Of a DNA stretch of 64,000 bases, positions 37,973-49,234 are shown piece after piece. Each line of letters begins with the position of its first letter. Positions within the stretch are counted from its first letter, which is position 1. The DNA lies in NCBI RefSeq assembly GCF_000002235.5, contig NW_022145607.1, forward strand, positions 40,042,029 through 40,106,028, given 5' to 3'. This DNA comes from Strongylocentrotus purpuratus (lineage: Eukaryota > Echinodermata > Echinoidea > Camarodonta > Strongylocentrotidae). The notes beneath the pieces are model-generated. The model searched no databases. It was not told where the DNA came from and saw nothing but the letters and a program-made list of their open reading frames with translations. Position numbers and translations under genes: made by a program.

Positions 37973-38424
37973 AGGTAATACAATTTTTTGGTATGGGGCC
38001 GTGAACTTGGTTCAAATAAACGTATTGGAAGCATATACTATCCTACAATATTCAGTGATCGTTGTCGCGTTCGAAATCAAGTCTAAAGTTATGCAATTGT
38101 AAATAATAAACTCTTTATATTGTATAGCTCCCTCTCAAGGTCAAGATACTAATAAAGCTATAAAACAATGTTTCTTGACTGAAATCTACCGATTAGCTAT
38201 TCCTGTTTGGAATTTATATATCACAACTACATATTCTGAGAATTTCATGGTCGCAGCTACCATTGTAAATTTGTATATTAAATATTTCTCGAGAACAGAA
38301 GTGTTTCAAGGGCTAAATTTTTCTAGTGCTTATAATACAACCACAGGGGCGTCCAAATATATGAAAATTGTAAAGAATCACTATCCATCCTATTTTCAAA
38401 ATTTTCCAAAACTTTGCATTACCT
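37973..38424. mobile_element. TTAA-flanked MITE, copy a (452 bp)
   Basis: Flanked on both sides by TTAA (37969-37972 and 38425-38428). Terminal inverted repeats are AGGTAATACAATTTTTTGG on the left and, reading inward on the other strand, AGGTAATGCAAAGTTTTGG on the right, 16 of 19 alike. There is no transposase; a 94-codon frame at 38175-38459 runs over the right end and is chance. The TTAA duplication fits piggyBac-like transposition, but the TIR does not match the usual piggyBac CCYT start, so the superfamily is open. Confidence 0.75.
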
Positions 38425-38428
38425 TTAA

Positions 38429-39655
38429 CAACTGCATGACATTTAGTTATGATTGCTAGTCTCTTTAACCCTCTGCGATAGTCGGTGCTTTAGTATCGTA
38501 CACACGATCACATGTATTTTTTTCCTCGAGGAGAGTGTGTGTGCAATATAGCTTTCTTCCTCTTACGACTTACTGGCTGACTAGAGTGCAACAAAAATGA
38601 GGAGTAATGTTAAAATTAGTGGGAGACTAGCAGAAGTGCTCGTCTCCTCATGCCAGTCGTTTTTGATATTCATTCAGACGCGAGGTCTTCTCGAAAGCCA
38701 TGTATGTTTTTAGATAGGCTTATACAGAAATAGAAAAACAAAGTATCTTAAATATCTTAAAGCATGTAGTTATTTCCCGTCTCGGGAGGGGGAGTGAAGT
38801 ATTATTTTACATTAAAAAAATGCTATTGACTTACATACATATGTGTTTATATTATTCTTTCCATTTTTATCGAGAATAATACGAACTGACATTATGTATC
38901 ACTTATGATCTCACATAAATCAATCTGTGCAAAATGTAACGAAGAGTTAACGAAAGGCGCATACGTAAAAATAACATTCCTTTGAAATGTGTAATTATGA
39001 ATGTTCCAATGTGCCCATTGGAAGGTATAGATAACATGTAGGCCTATGTCCTTACATTGTTCACGTATTTTTGTAGTAAAACGTTTTCTATCTAGTAATA
39101 GTAAACAGATTATTAGTAAAGATGGTTTTGTTTGACGTAAAGCCGTATGGTATTGAAGTTCTCTTCTTTGTCCTCCGTTTACTGCTCTATGTGGTAATTT
39201 TGATGCAGCGTTGCTTCATTGTTCATGCACACATTTATACTGCTCTCTCTCTCTCTTCTCTCACGGCAGTCAATATCTTAGGTAATAGGTTGATGAAACC
39301 GTAGTCGATTTGACGAATCACACGGATCAGACGATCTTTGCACGCAAACAGGGAATAAAGACTGAAGTGAAGAGTGCATAAAACACATCCTTATATATCT
39401 AGGCTTATCAGATAATTGCTCAACGTTCGATTTGAAAAACGGATTTTGGCTATACAAATACAATTGACATGTATCGAGTCATTCACCCAATGAATCACGT
39501 TGATATTCATTTAATATGACATGGATATGTATTCTTTACATCGGTTTTGTGGCTCTTTTTCTTTCATTGAAAAAATTACGATTTTGTCTTCCTTCGAAAT
39601 GTATTAAGTAGTTCATTCATTTAGGATACTACAAAGGGTGTTAATCATAGATTTA
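38429..39655. other. Non-coding AT-rich stretch, nothing recognised
   Basis: No convincing exon, tandem repeat or element ends. A short CT run lies near 39245. Two ~60-codon frames here are composition noise. Confidence 0.5.
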
Positions 39656-39970
39656 CACAGTGAAAATCTCAAAACTTGTAAAAGGGTCAAAATGTTGGGA
39701 ATATCATAATTGAAACTTTCCTAAAAGTATGGTGGAAAAATTAACATTATTAGAAAACATTACAGTCATTATTTTGACTATTCAAATTTGAAATTGCAAC
39801 TGGCAGTGTTTTATTCACCGCATTTGTTATTTTTTTCACTGAATGTACCTACCCTCTTTTTTTGATAAACATGAATAAATAAATAAATAAATAAAACAAA
39901 AATGGAGGGCTCAATTTTTCTTCATATCCAGAGTCTTTTGATCTGAAATTTTGCACACACTTTCATAACT
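39656..39970 (+). repeat. Dispersed repeat, inverted partner at 61320
   Basis: The segment with GTGAAAATCTCAAAACTTG, TCCTAAAAGTATGGTGG, TTCAAATTTGAAATTGCAAC and GTCTTTTGATCTGA matches, in reverse complement and in order, 61320-61540. A (AAAT)n tract near 39873-39893 occurs in this copy only. No ends, TIRs or target duplication could be fixed. Confidence 0.7.
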
Positions 39971-40772
39971 CATCTTGCTGCTATATATAATATGTGAAAG
40001 TAATTCTGAGGGCTTGCAAATCCCTGATAGAGGCCTTAAACATACACATGTATAATGAAATTAAATTGTGTTCTCATGGAAGAAGAGCCAGCTCGGTTAA
40101 TCATGGACATTTTACAAATCTTCAGAGTTTGTAGACCTGTAAAGGAGGTGATGAATTGCTGTGAGCAAAATGAAATATAAATACAAAATTAAGGAAATGT
40201 ATCTACTCATGTAGGCCTATATCACCCTTGCAAAGAGGTCAAGTGTAGACTACTAACTTTTTCTTCACAAATATAACACTGTATTTTTGTTTTATCTAAT
40301 ATCTCTTGTATACGAACTGTTGCATGTATTATGTTCAAGGTATGTTTGATTTTTGTTATCTTAGTTTGGAAGGTATTCCTAATGTCTTTCTTAACTGGGC
40401 CTAAGTATAGTTTCTATACTTTGTATATATACTATCAAAAGCATATGTTGCCTTTTTTCAAAGTCTAATACATATCGAAATATGTTAATAGTTACTTTGC
40501 ATTGGATTTAAAATTTAACTACCATCTATATTACTTTTAATGTTTAATGTTATATTAAGATATTATAAATATGCAACAACGTTTTCCTGAACAAAAAAAG
40601 CAAAGCAAAACAAAACAAACAAACCATTCATTCATTACGAGGATACCAAATACTTTATATATATGTTTATACATGTTCTTACTTATTCTTTGTTGCTGTT
40701 ATGAGTTTATGTTCATGGTTTTGCTATTATTATTTTTTTTCTTCAAAATATCTTTTCTTATTATGTACTAAC

Positions 40773-40815
40773 AGGGCCTCATGGAAGACCACTATTATTG
40801 TCTAAATATCCGGGG
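40773..40815 (+). mobile_element. LINE 3'-end fragment
   Basis: GGGCCTCATGGAAGACCAC matches the 3' UTR motif of the LINE at 29810-32670 (GGGCCTCCACGGAAAACAG) and the fragment at 42960. It is followed by a C/G-rich run and unrelated sequence, so only the last part remains. The T-rich AT DNA just upstream may belong to the same 3' UTR. Confidence 0.6.
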
Positions 40816-41211
40816 GGGGGGAATAAGGGCAAACAACCTTGTCTGATATAATAGCTGGTAATTTTGTACGATGATAATTTGAAAATAACGTAGCCAAATC
40901 ACGATATGTGCCTATGCATATGCATACAAAGGAGTGTCTTTGCAACGCAGGTTATTAATTACTAAATAATTATAAATGTATAGGAATGTCAAATATCGCA
41001 ACATATGTTTTTTTCTACAAGTTCAACTAGTGGTTGAACACTATTAAGTTCGATGGAAGAACATTATTACATTGATTCACTAAGCATCAAGCTTAGTATC
41101 CGGAATGTATTTCTGCACTTTCTGTAAATATGGTAAAGTGCATTGAGACATTTCCGCACAAATCACAATTTATTACTAGTAGTATAGTTTTCAGTAGTAG
41201 TAGTAGTCATA

Positions 41212-42255
41212 GGCGCCGGAAGTGGGGGGGGGGGGGCAAAAAAAAGCAGTAAAGGAGTAAAGATGGTTTGTATTTTTAACCCAAAAGAACATAACAATAA
41301 TAAAAACCTGAATTTAATCACATATAAAATTCCATTCAAAGAAAAGGAAAAACATTGCGCATGCCACCTATATTAAATGGAGGTTTTTATAATAGCGATA
41401 CGCGCATATCGTGGACATATTGTGAGAATGGGAAAGCGTGTCTGTTTTTGTTTTTTTGTTATAGGGGTGAGAAGACATGAGCCCCTGAACGCTGGCGTAC
41501 TGATGGGGGTATTTCTTATTCGAAACCAGTGATTTAGAAATGTTGTTGAAATGACATGATTTTCCGGTATTTTTTCTCAATTTATTTTTAAGTCATAACT
41601 TTTTATGCGTTTGTTGGAAAATTAGAAATTCCCTAATTTACAGTCGGGCGAAAAAATATGCTTATTTAGATGCCTTTATGTCAGGGTATGCAGAGCGGCT
41701 GGGCTCGGAGGCTCGAGCCCCCTCACTTTTTGAAAAAGTATGTTACAGAGAAAAAGAAAGAAAGAAAGAGAGAAAAAATAAATGACCTGCCAATGTCACA
41801 AATGAGGTATCAAAATATGCTCATCTGACCGTAATTAAATGCCTAAAACCACAGAGCTTCCGGTGGCTCTGCCCCCTGGACCCCATCAAGGAGCCTAAGG
41901 CGGCTCCCTGGAAGCTCATCTGACCGTTATTAAATACCTAAAACCCCTGAGCTTCCAGGGGCTCTGCCACCTGGACCCCACCAAGGGCCCTAAGGCGGCC
42001 CCTGGATGCTAATCTAACCGTAATTAAATACCTAAAACCCCTGAGCTTCCGGGGGCTCTACTCCCTGGACTCTCCGCCAATTAGTGACCTGCCAGTGTCA
42101 CAAATAAGGTATTTAACTATGCTTATCTGACCTTAATTTAATGCCAAAAAAAACCCTGAGCTTCCGGGGGCTTAGCTCCTTGACCCCACGCAAATTTACG
42201 CTCTACCTGATCGTTAATATTCCACTCTGAAAAACGTTCCGCGGGGCCTCCATGT
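41212..42255. repeat. Composite dispersed repeat with ~95-bp internal tandem units
   Basis: Begins at GGCGCCGGAAGTGGGG and ends near CGTTCCGCGGGGCC. The two ends are roughly inverted (GGCGCCGGAA against GGCCCCGCGGAA). From about 41785 to 42190 it contains imperfect tandem units with CATCTGACCGTAATTAAAT, CTAAAACC, GAGCTTCCGGGGGCTC and CCTGGACCCC, about 95 bp each. A longer phrase (GACCTGCCAATGTCACAAAT) opens the block at ~41784 and recurs at ~42088. Each unit carries a GGGGGC-TCT-GCCCCC-type stem-loop. No protein frame was found. A non-autonomous element is the most likely identity; the ends are not certain. Confidence 0.6.
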
Positions 42256-42784
42256 CACGTGTAGGAGTGGTGGTGATGACGATTTTTCTTCTGAATAGTA
42301 GTAGTAATAGTTGCTGGTGTAGATACTGTCTCGTTGAAGATGTTAATGCTGTGGCGTATAAGTATAAGAAGTTGCATTGATTCATTGCAGACATGATCTA
42401 TCAATATCAATTATTCCGTTCATTGTGAGCGGTAACTTGTTAAACGTCAAATATTGTTTACTGAAACTGATTATTTTGTTTACATTGATATGTTCTCATT
42501 TAAATGAATCCATTATCATGAAAATGTTGAATTTAACAGTGATGAATTATTACATCGTCATTCATGTACTGTAATATAAATTCATATTAAGAATGCATGA
42601 CGATTTTTTAAGCGGTTATGCGTTATCATGAAGGCCATATTAATCAAATGTAAATAATGCAATGTGCCTTAAATTTATCTACTCATGTTTTCGTATATTT
42701 TGCATGCTCCTAGTTTGATGCATTTCAATAAACATGGCTATATTTGTAATAGTTATTTGTTAGAATACAATTATTCTGCATTAC

Positions 42785-42850
42785 CATGTAAAGCACATAG
42801 GGTCTGAACTGGCTGTATTATGCGCTATATAAATATTAACTTATTGTAAT
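42785..42850 (+). mobile_element. Old retroposon 3' tail
   Basis: GTAAAGCACATAGGG followed by ATTATGCGCTATATAAATAT resembles the 3' end shared by many animal SINEs and LINEs. Only this tail is visible. Confidence 0.45.
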
Positions 42851-42954
42851 CACTAATAAAGAAAGAAAACATTAATGTTTATTCTCGCACAGAATCCACG
42901 TAAAGTATAATGAAACCCATACTGTATAAATGTTATAAACGATGTAAATATATT

Positions 42955-43031
42955 CATTCAGGGCCCCATGGAAGACCACTACTGTCTGGGCTACCCTGTC
43001 AAAAGAATAGAAATAAATAAATAAATAAATA
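42955..43031 (+). mobile_element. LINE 3'-end fragment with (AAAT)n tail
   Basis: GGGCCCCATGGAAGACCAC and GGGCTACCCTGTC followed by (AAAT)n matches the 3' end of the LINE at 29810-32670, whose tail reads GGAGCCACCCTACT and then TAAATAAA. This is a severely 5'-truncated copy of the same or a sister family. Confidence 0.75.
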
Positions 43032-43260
43032 CTGATCTGAGAATTCTATTATGTTGAACTATTTTCAAGTAGTCATGCGTTTTTTCAACAATATTGAGAT
43101 CATTTAATTTTATTCTACAAGTTGTTTCATTAGTTTTACTCAAGTCTATGATTCAGATGCCTAGGCCTATCACCCCACACATCACCCTGTGTATGTGCGT
43201 GTGTGTGTATTATGTTATTTTTTTAGGAATGATGGTGCATGTAATAACTAAGTCCAGTAT

Positions 43261-43835
43261 GTTATTATCATTATTAGAAAAATTTAGTGATTTCATTATA
43301 TTATTCTCCTTCTTTGCTCATTGTTTTGTGAATAATGTATTTGTGTTAAAGGTAACGACTAGTTATGGTCATGCGATTGCATTGTGAAAGAAACTTTGTG
43401 GAATCGATCAGAAAAGGTTGATCATCTAGCATCTAGCATCTGCAAGGTTCTGGAATCATCAAAATAATAAGAAATTTGGCCCATTCTTCGTAAAGTTACA
43501 AGCACTATACACAGAAAGATGTATATGGGACTACCCTATATCTCTCACAGACCATGAGAGAAACAAATTTACCAAATATATGAATTAGTAGGCGGTTTCC
43601 TGGCAATTTTTTTATCATCATGTATTAGTCAAAACATATTCTTTCACATGATTGGTAATGAGAGCTTCCATTTCATTTTTTGAAATTGGGGCGTTTCCAA
43701 TACTGGTCTTTACCTTTAAGAAAACGGAATGAAGTTTTGTATTTGTATGGAATTATTTATATTGATTCTTTATGTAACGATTTATTTTGATTGAATACTC
43801 TAATTAAAAAAACTATGGAAAAAGAAAAACTGTGT
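43261..43835 (+). repeat. Left flanking direct repeat of the L1 unit (MITE-split)
   Basis: The sequence outside the MITE (43261-43345 and 43720-43835) matches 55047-55213 in the same orientation. Shared phrases are TTATTAGAA, GATTTCATT, TATTTGTGTTA, AAAACGGAATGAAG (AAAACGAAATGAAG on the right), TTTGTATTTGTA, TTATTTATATTGATT and CTATGGAAAAAGAAAA. Divergence is obvious by eye, and the left copy has ~35 extra bases before the MITE. Confidence 0.75.
43350..43715. mobile_element. TTAA-flanked MITE, copy b (366 bp)
   Basis: TTAA at 43346-43349 and 43716-43719. TIRs are AGGTAACGACTAGTTATGG and, on the other strand, AGGTAAAGACCAGTATTGG. The interior (GGTCATGCGATTGCATTGTG, GAAAAGGTTGATCATCT, AAGAAATTTGGCC, GTTACAAGCACT) is shared with copy c at 62530-62921. 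The homologous right flank at 55091-55104 reads TTTGTGTTATGAAAAC with no element, a related empty site that fixes the boundaries. Confidence 0.88.
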
Positions 43836-43885
43836 GTGCGTGCGCGTGTGTGTTGTGGTGTGTGTATTGGTGTGTGTGTGTGATG
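43836..43885. repeat. (GT)n-rich tract at the 5' end of the L1 unit
   Basis: GT/GC-rich simple sequence of about 50 bp directly upstream of the ORF1 leader. It extends the ORF1 frame upstream with a run of V and C codons (from 43834), not accepted as protein. Confidence 0.85.
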
Positions 43886-43950
43886 TTCGTAGAGTAGACA
43901 CGAGTTTTTCGAGCCTCTCCCGAATCCCATTGGAACGCGTGATAGAAAAT

Positions 43951-44763
43951 ATGGCCAGCAACTTACGTAATACAGGAAAAGGATCTACGAAGAGACCGAG
44001 AGCTGATGCCGGTTCGAGCCCCCCAAGCCCTGATACAAACCTGCTTCCGACTCTCCGACGGCTGCTGGAGCAGCAGACAGAGAGATTAGGAGAAAGATTC
44101 TCTTCCCTGGAGGCTAACATTAAAGAGCAAATGAAGCATATTGAATCTCAATTCAAAGATTTAAAGGAAGCAATTGATTTTCAAAGTAAGGAGTTGGATG
44201 AGATTAAGAAGAAAATGAGGATGATGGAAGCGAAAGCAATGGAAAATGAAGCGGCTCTTCAAATGGAAATTGACAAACTTGCCGTGTACGTGGCAAGAGA
44301 GAACCTTATTTTCATGGGACTACCAGAGAAGGAAGGAGAAGACATCAAACAAGTTATGAAGGATTTCTACATTAATAATTTGAAGATGTCAGAAGAAGAG
44401 GCCGATGCCGTAGAATATCAGAGGGTGCATAGGATCATGACGAAAACCATGCCACGCCCCATTAAGGCGCGCTTCTTTCGATACAGGGACAGGGACACCA
44501 TTATGAAGAATGCGAGAAACCTGAAAGGGACAAGGCTTTCGATACGGGAAGATATCCCATTGAGAATGAGGAATTTGAGGCAAAAGCAGATGCCAGCTCT
44601 TTTTGCGGCAAGAAAAGCAGGCAAACTTGCGTACTTCTCAAAGTCTGAACCAAGCAAACTATTCATAAACAAGGTGTGGCTGCCAGTGGCAGCCCACCAA
44701 AGATTCATCCAAGGTTTGCGAGAGGAGGGTCAATTAGATGTCATACGGCCTATGGAGAACTGA
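43951..44763 (+). CDS. L1-type ORF1p, RNA-binding chaperone
   Basis: 270-residue protein of the L1 ORF1 (Transposase_22-like) family, which coats element RNA as a coiled-coil trimer and acts as a nucleic-acid chaperone. The N-terminus is basic and S/P-rich (STKRPRADAGSSPPSPDTN). Residues ~33-110 are a heptad-rich coiled coil full of E, K and L. From ~111 an RRM-like part begins (VYVARENLIFMGLPE) and continues to VEYQRVHRI (~155). The C-terminal domain has the typical PRPIKARFFRYRDRD (~168-182) and SIREDIPLRMRNLRQ (~197-210). The start at 43951 was chosen because it has a good initiator context (AAAATATGGCC) and follows the GT-repeat part of the frame. The stop lies in a segment copied in the 302-bp repeats downstream. 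Confidence 0.9.
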   Translation: MASNLRNTGKGSTKRPRADAGSSPPSPDTNLLPTLRRLLEQQTERLGERFSSLEANIKEQMKHIESQFKDLKEAIDFQSKELDEIKKKMRMMEAKAMENEAALQMEIDKLAVYVARENLIFMGLPEKEGEDIKQVMKDFYINNLKMSEEEADAVEYQRVHRIMTKTMPRPIKARFFRYRDRDTIMKNARNLKGTRLSIREDIPLRMRNLRQKQMPALFAARKAGKLAYFSKSEPSKLFINKVWLPVAAHQRFIQGLREEGQLDVIRPMEN

Positions 44764-45110
44764 ATTTACAGCTACCCCAAAGCCATGATTTTGTTTGTGA
44801 TAACAAGTAGAAGACCTACCACGATTTGATTTCGGATAGTCGAGCACCGTCTTTAATGGAAATCAGCTGAAGATTAATTAAATGCAAGTTTTCGGACTAC
44901 TGTTGTTGAGTTGTGCGTCACCTAAAGTTTAGTTCATGCGGGAAATCTGCAGATCGAGTCGGTTTCGTTCGTCGAGTTACTCTTTACACATGGGAAGATA
45001 CAGTGCAATGTTAAAGCAGGGACTAAAGGGAATATTCTCTGTTCAGCCAAAAGAAGAGATTAATAAGAAATTAGAGGCAAGTGCTCCCGAATGGAAGCTG
45101 AGGAGAGGGG
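44764..45110. other. Spacer after ORF1
   Basis: No credible gene. Parts recur further on: GGAAATCAGCTGAAGATTAA (~44869) and TTCAGCCAAAAGAAGAG (~45042) return near 46364 and 46412, so the 302-bp repeat block is enclosed by a longer imperfect duplication. Confidence 0.6.
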
Positions 45111-46390
45111 ATATTGAGTCAAGTTTTAGACAATCTTCGTATGAGTTCTACAGTTCTAAATCATTACAAAATAGGAGCATATCAATATGTCAGGAAGGAA
45201 AAAGTTGTATGCAACAAGTGTCATCTGACAATGCTCTCGATTTGGCTACGACATGCCTCTAGTCAAGATGTCATACGGCCTATGGAGAGGCAAGTGCTCC
45301 CGAATGGAAGCGGAGGAGAAGGGATATTGAGTCACGTTTCGACAATCTTCATTTGAATCCTACAGCTCTAAATCGAGCACTTCATTACGCCAGGAAGGAA
45401 AAAGTTTTATGTAACAAGTATGTGCTACAGTGTGTGAAGCAAAAAGAGAGCTACAACATGTATTGTTTTCAATGGAAATCACGTTTCGACAATCTTCGTT
45501 TGAACTCTACAGCTCTAATCGAGCACTTCATTACGCCAGGAAGGAAAAAGTTTTATGTAACAAGTGTAAAGCTCTCGTTTCTACTACGACATGCCTCAAG
45601 TCAAGATGTCATACGACTTATGGAGAACCTGAATTTCCAGCTACCCCTAATTCATGATTTTGTTTGTGATTACAAGGAGACCTACCACGATCTGTTTTCA
45701 GATAAGTATCCTTTACTTCATAGATGTGCTACAGTGTGTGAAGCAAAAAGCGAGCTACATGTATTGTTTTCAATGGAAATCACGTTTCGACAATCTTCGT
45801 TTGAACTCTACAGCTCTAATCGAGCACTTCATTACGCCAGGAAGGAAAAAGTTTTATGTAACAAGTGTAACGCTCTCGTTTCTACTACGACATGCCTCAA
45901 GTCAAGATGTCATACGACTTATGGAGAACCTGAATTTCCAGCTACCCCTAATTCATGATTTTGTTTGTGATTACAAGGAGACCTACCACGATCTGTTTTC
46001 AGATAAGTATCCTTTACTTCATAGATGTGCTACAGTGTGTGAAGCAAAAAGCGAGCTACATGTATTGTTTTCAATGGCAATCACGTTTCGACAATCTTCG
46101 TTTGAATCCTACAGCTCTAAATCGAGCACTTCATTACGCCAGGAAGGAAAAAGTTTTATGTAACAAGTGTAAAGCTCTCGTTTCTACTACGACATGCCTC
46201 AAGTCAAGATGTCATACGACTTATGGAGAACCTGAACTTCCAGCTACCCCTAATTCATGATTTTGTTTGTGATTACAAGGAGACCTACCACGATCTGTTT
46301 TCAGATAAGTATTTTTTACAGTGTGAGAAGCAAAAAGCGAGCTACATGTATTGTTTTCACTGGAAATCAGTTGTAGATTAAATTATGTGC
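45111..46390 (+). repeat. 302-bp tandem repeats derived from the ORF1 3' end
   Basis: The phrase GATGTCATACGACTTATGG occurs at ~45605, 45906 and 46208, a period of 301-302 bp, with degenerate earlier units near 45267 and ~44734, the latter inside the end of ORF1. Units contain the ORF1 C-terminal codons (DVIRPMEN becomes DVIRLMEN) and the start of its 3' sequence, so they arose by tandem copying across the ORF1 stop. Because 302 leaves a remainder of 2 in triplets, successive units switch frames. Frames of 75-201 codons result (45353-45958, 45430-45657, 45654-46163, 45955-46260), including CNKCKALVSTTTCLKSRC. These have no RRM or other known domain and are probably non-coding. Confidence 0.85.
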
Positions 46391-46799
46391 AAGTTAATGT
46401 GAATACTTTTTTCAGCCAAAAGAAGAGTTTAATAAGATACTAAAGGCAAGCGCTACCTACAAGAGCATATTATGATGGTGTAGAATTGTACGAATGAGCA
46501 GCGAGATTCACCCTAACTCAGACAGTAACTGCAACCAGGATTGACTTATAAACTTCAAAGTGATTGTCAGGCATGGACACAGAATAACATAATGTGCAGC
46601 CATTTAATAGGTCAAAGACCATTTTGTTACTGTAAAATAGGTTCCTATGACAAAGATGAATAATATTCCAAGATTTACTTTATGCCTTTCATATCATTCT
46701 CGTAAACAAAAAAAAGAGTGTGGTAATAGCTGATGAGTTATGTAATCAAGAATGTTACACCAATTAATATGTTATTAAGATTTCTCTTTTCCATAGGAA
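46391..46799. other. Spacer between tandem blocks
   Basis: AT-rich, with no coding frame or sharp repeat apart from the first ~60 bp, which echo 44870-45090. Confidence 0.5.
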
Positions 46800-48700
46800 A
46801 TTGAGAAAAGAAAAGTACAAGCTATAAAGTATTGTGAACTATACATTGGCCAATGTGAAATGTATGGGTCAAACTAGCCTGTCAGGTATATGAGAGGGAT
46901 CTTTGTTTAATGTATATAAATATATAGGCCTACATATTTTGTTTGTTCAGTTTTAAAGAAATGATACAAAAATTGAGAAGATTATCGTACTTTTATCAAG
47001 AGTTAATATCACACAAATTTTTTTTCTTTTTTTTTCCTGATAATTTATGACATATAATCGTAGTGTATATGAAATATAAAGTGAAGCCCCGGGTTTCTCA
47101 TCGTTGTTGGGTATGTGGAAGGCGAGGTTTGATTTTGTTCAACTTCGTCTCCATAATGCCTTACATGTTGAATATCGGAGATGAAGTGACAACATTGAGT
47201 TCTTTTTTTAAAATAAAAGATTCTTCAGGCTGATGGTTTGTTTGGCAGGGCTTGTTTATTATTGCTCTGTCAGCGATCTATTGGTATGGAAGAGATGAAT
47301 TTATTTTTATCCCCATCTACCTCCCCATTAATGAAGGCTGCATGGAGGAGATTTCACGTGCTTTCAACTTGGGGATACTATTGAAAACGACAGGTTTAAT
47401 GTGGAAGTTTGGAAAGAAAAAATAGAAGAAGATGAAAGAGAGAGGAAAGAGATAGGAGAGAAGAGGAGGAAAGGAGAAGGGAAAGGAGGGAGGGGAAAAG
47501 AAAGGAAAAATAATTAGATAAAATGGGGAACGAGGAAAAGAAAAGTACAAGCTATAAAGTATTGTGAACTATACATTGGCCAATGTGAAATGTATGGGTC
47601 AAACTAGCCTGTCAGGTATATTATGAGAGGGATCTTTGTTTAATGTATATAAATATATAGGCCTACATATTTTGTTTGTTTAGTTTTAAAGAAATGATAC
47701 AAAAATTGAGAAGATTATCGTACTTTTATCAAGAGTTAATATCACACACATTTTTTGTTTTTCCTGATAATTTATGGTATATAATCGTAGTGTATATTAA
47801 ATATAAAGTGAAGCCCCGGGTTTCTCATCGTTGTTGGGTATGTGGAAGGCGAGGTTTGATTTTTGTTCAACTTCGTCTCCATAATGCCTTACATGTTGAA
47901 TATCGGAGATGAAGTGACAACTTTGAGTTTCTTTTTTGAAATAAAAGATTCTTCAGGCTGATGGTTTGTTTGGCAGGGCTTGTTTATTATTGCTCTGTCA
48001 GCGATCTATTGGTATGGAAGAGATGAATTTATGTTCATCCCCATCTACCTCCCCATTAATGAAGGCTGCATGGAGGAGATTTCACGTGCTTTCAACTTGG
48101 GGATACTATTGAAAACGACAGGTTTAATGTGGAAGTTTGGAAAGGAAAAATAGAAGAGAAATGATAAGAGGGAGAAAGGGGAAAAGAAGGAAGAGGGGGA
48201 AAGGAGAGGAGAAGGGAGGGAAAGAGAAGGAATAAGCGAGGAAATAATTAAGGAAAGTACCAGTTATAAGTTATAAAGTATTGTTTATGTTTACTACACA
48301 TTAGCCAATGTGAAATTTTTGGGCTAAACTAGCCTGTCACGTATATGACAATGGTGTTTTTTTTTGTTTGTTTTTGTTTTTTTTAATTATTGTTCAAAAA
48401 GAGGAAGAAAAGGATGTATATACATATATACATATTCTGTTCGTTTCTTTAGTTTTAAAAAAATGATACAAAACTTGAGAAGATTATCGTACGTTTACCA
48501 AGAGTTAATATCACACACATTTTTTTTTTTTTTTTTTTTCTTTCTTCAGTGTATATGAAATATAAAGCGAGGCCTCGGGTTTCTCATCGTTGTTGGGTAT
48601 GTGGAAGGCGAGGTTTGATTTGTGTGCAACTTCGTCTCCATAATGCCTTAAATGTTGAATATCGGAGATGAAGTGACAACATTGAGAAAAAAGGGGGATT
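46800..48700 (+). repeat. ~730-bp tandem repeats (2.6 copies)
   Basis: AAAGTACAAGCTATAAAGT occurs at ~46812 and ~47542 (730 bp), with a diverged third start near 48253. Shared phrases include TTGGCCAATGTGAAAT, CTAGCCTGTCA, GAGAAGATTATCGTAC, GGGTTTCTCATCGTTGTTGG and GGCGAGGTTTGATT. Purine-rich low-complexity stretches (47405-47535 and 48145-48250) separate the units. A 78-codon frame at 47676-47912 is shared only in part between copies, is broken by indels, and was not accepted as a gene. The third copy carries long T runs. Confidence 0.88.
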
Positions 48701-48779
48701 TTGCAGGCAATTTTTTTTTTTTTTTTTTTTTTTTTTGCTAGAGGTTGTTCATTAATTGTTCTAACCAAAGCAATAATAA

Positions 48780-49230
48780 TATTTTAATAAGATTGTCGCG
48801 CCAAGGGCTATTGGTTTCAGTTCCCTTTTCTAAGCTTTGCCACTTGTGGAATAAAGGGGTTAAGTATGTGTAGGAGTGAGGTTTCCAAAATATTTCAATG
48901 GTGCCAGGTGGTGTTGTTTATTAAGGGGGCTAAAATGCTTGGGGACCGGTCCGGATACATTCCCTGGTGCTATTTCGAATTGGCAGTAGTGTTTCATCAT
49001 TTGTTTATCATTTTGTGACGCATGATATGCAAATTATATAACTTGGTATTTAAAAAAAAAGAAAACAAAAAGAATTGTAGCAGGATTTGTATTACAACCC
49101 TAAGCATGCATGCGTGAAGTGAGAAGAAACATTTCCCTCAAAACATGCTTAAACAGTATATTGACTATTTCATTATTTTATAACGCAAATCTATGTAAAT
49201 TCAGATAGAGGGGTAAATGTATTGATGGTC
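48780..49230. other. Inter-ORF spacer
   Basis: No gene seen. The phrase ATATGCAAATTATATAACTTGGTA (quoted in part: ATGCAAATTATA and AACTTGGTA) near 49025-49050 recurs near 50087-50110, a further sign of internal duplication. Confidence 0.5.
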
Positions 49231-49234
49231 TGTT

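Noticed and set aside
43834..43950. N-terminal extension of ORF1 through MCVRVCVVVCVLVCVC
   Set aside because: Encoded by the GT microsatellite. The ATG at 43951 has better context and matches the usual ORF1p start.
47676..47912. 78-aa frame with KPRVSHRCWVCGRRGLIF
   Set aside because: Lies in the ~730-bp repeat. The sister copies carry shifts or stops, so no conserved frame is kept.
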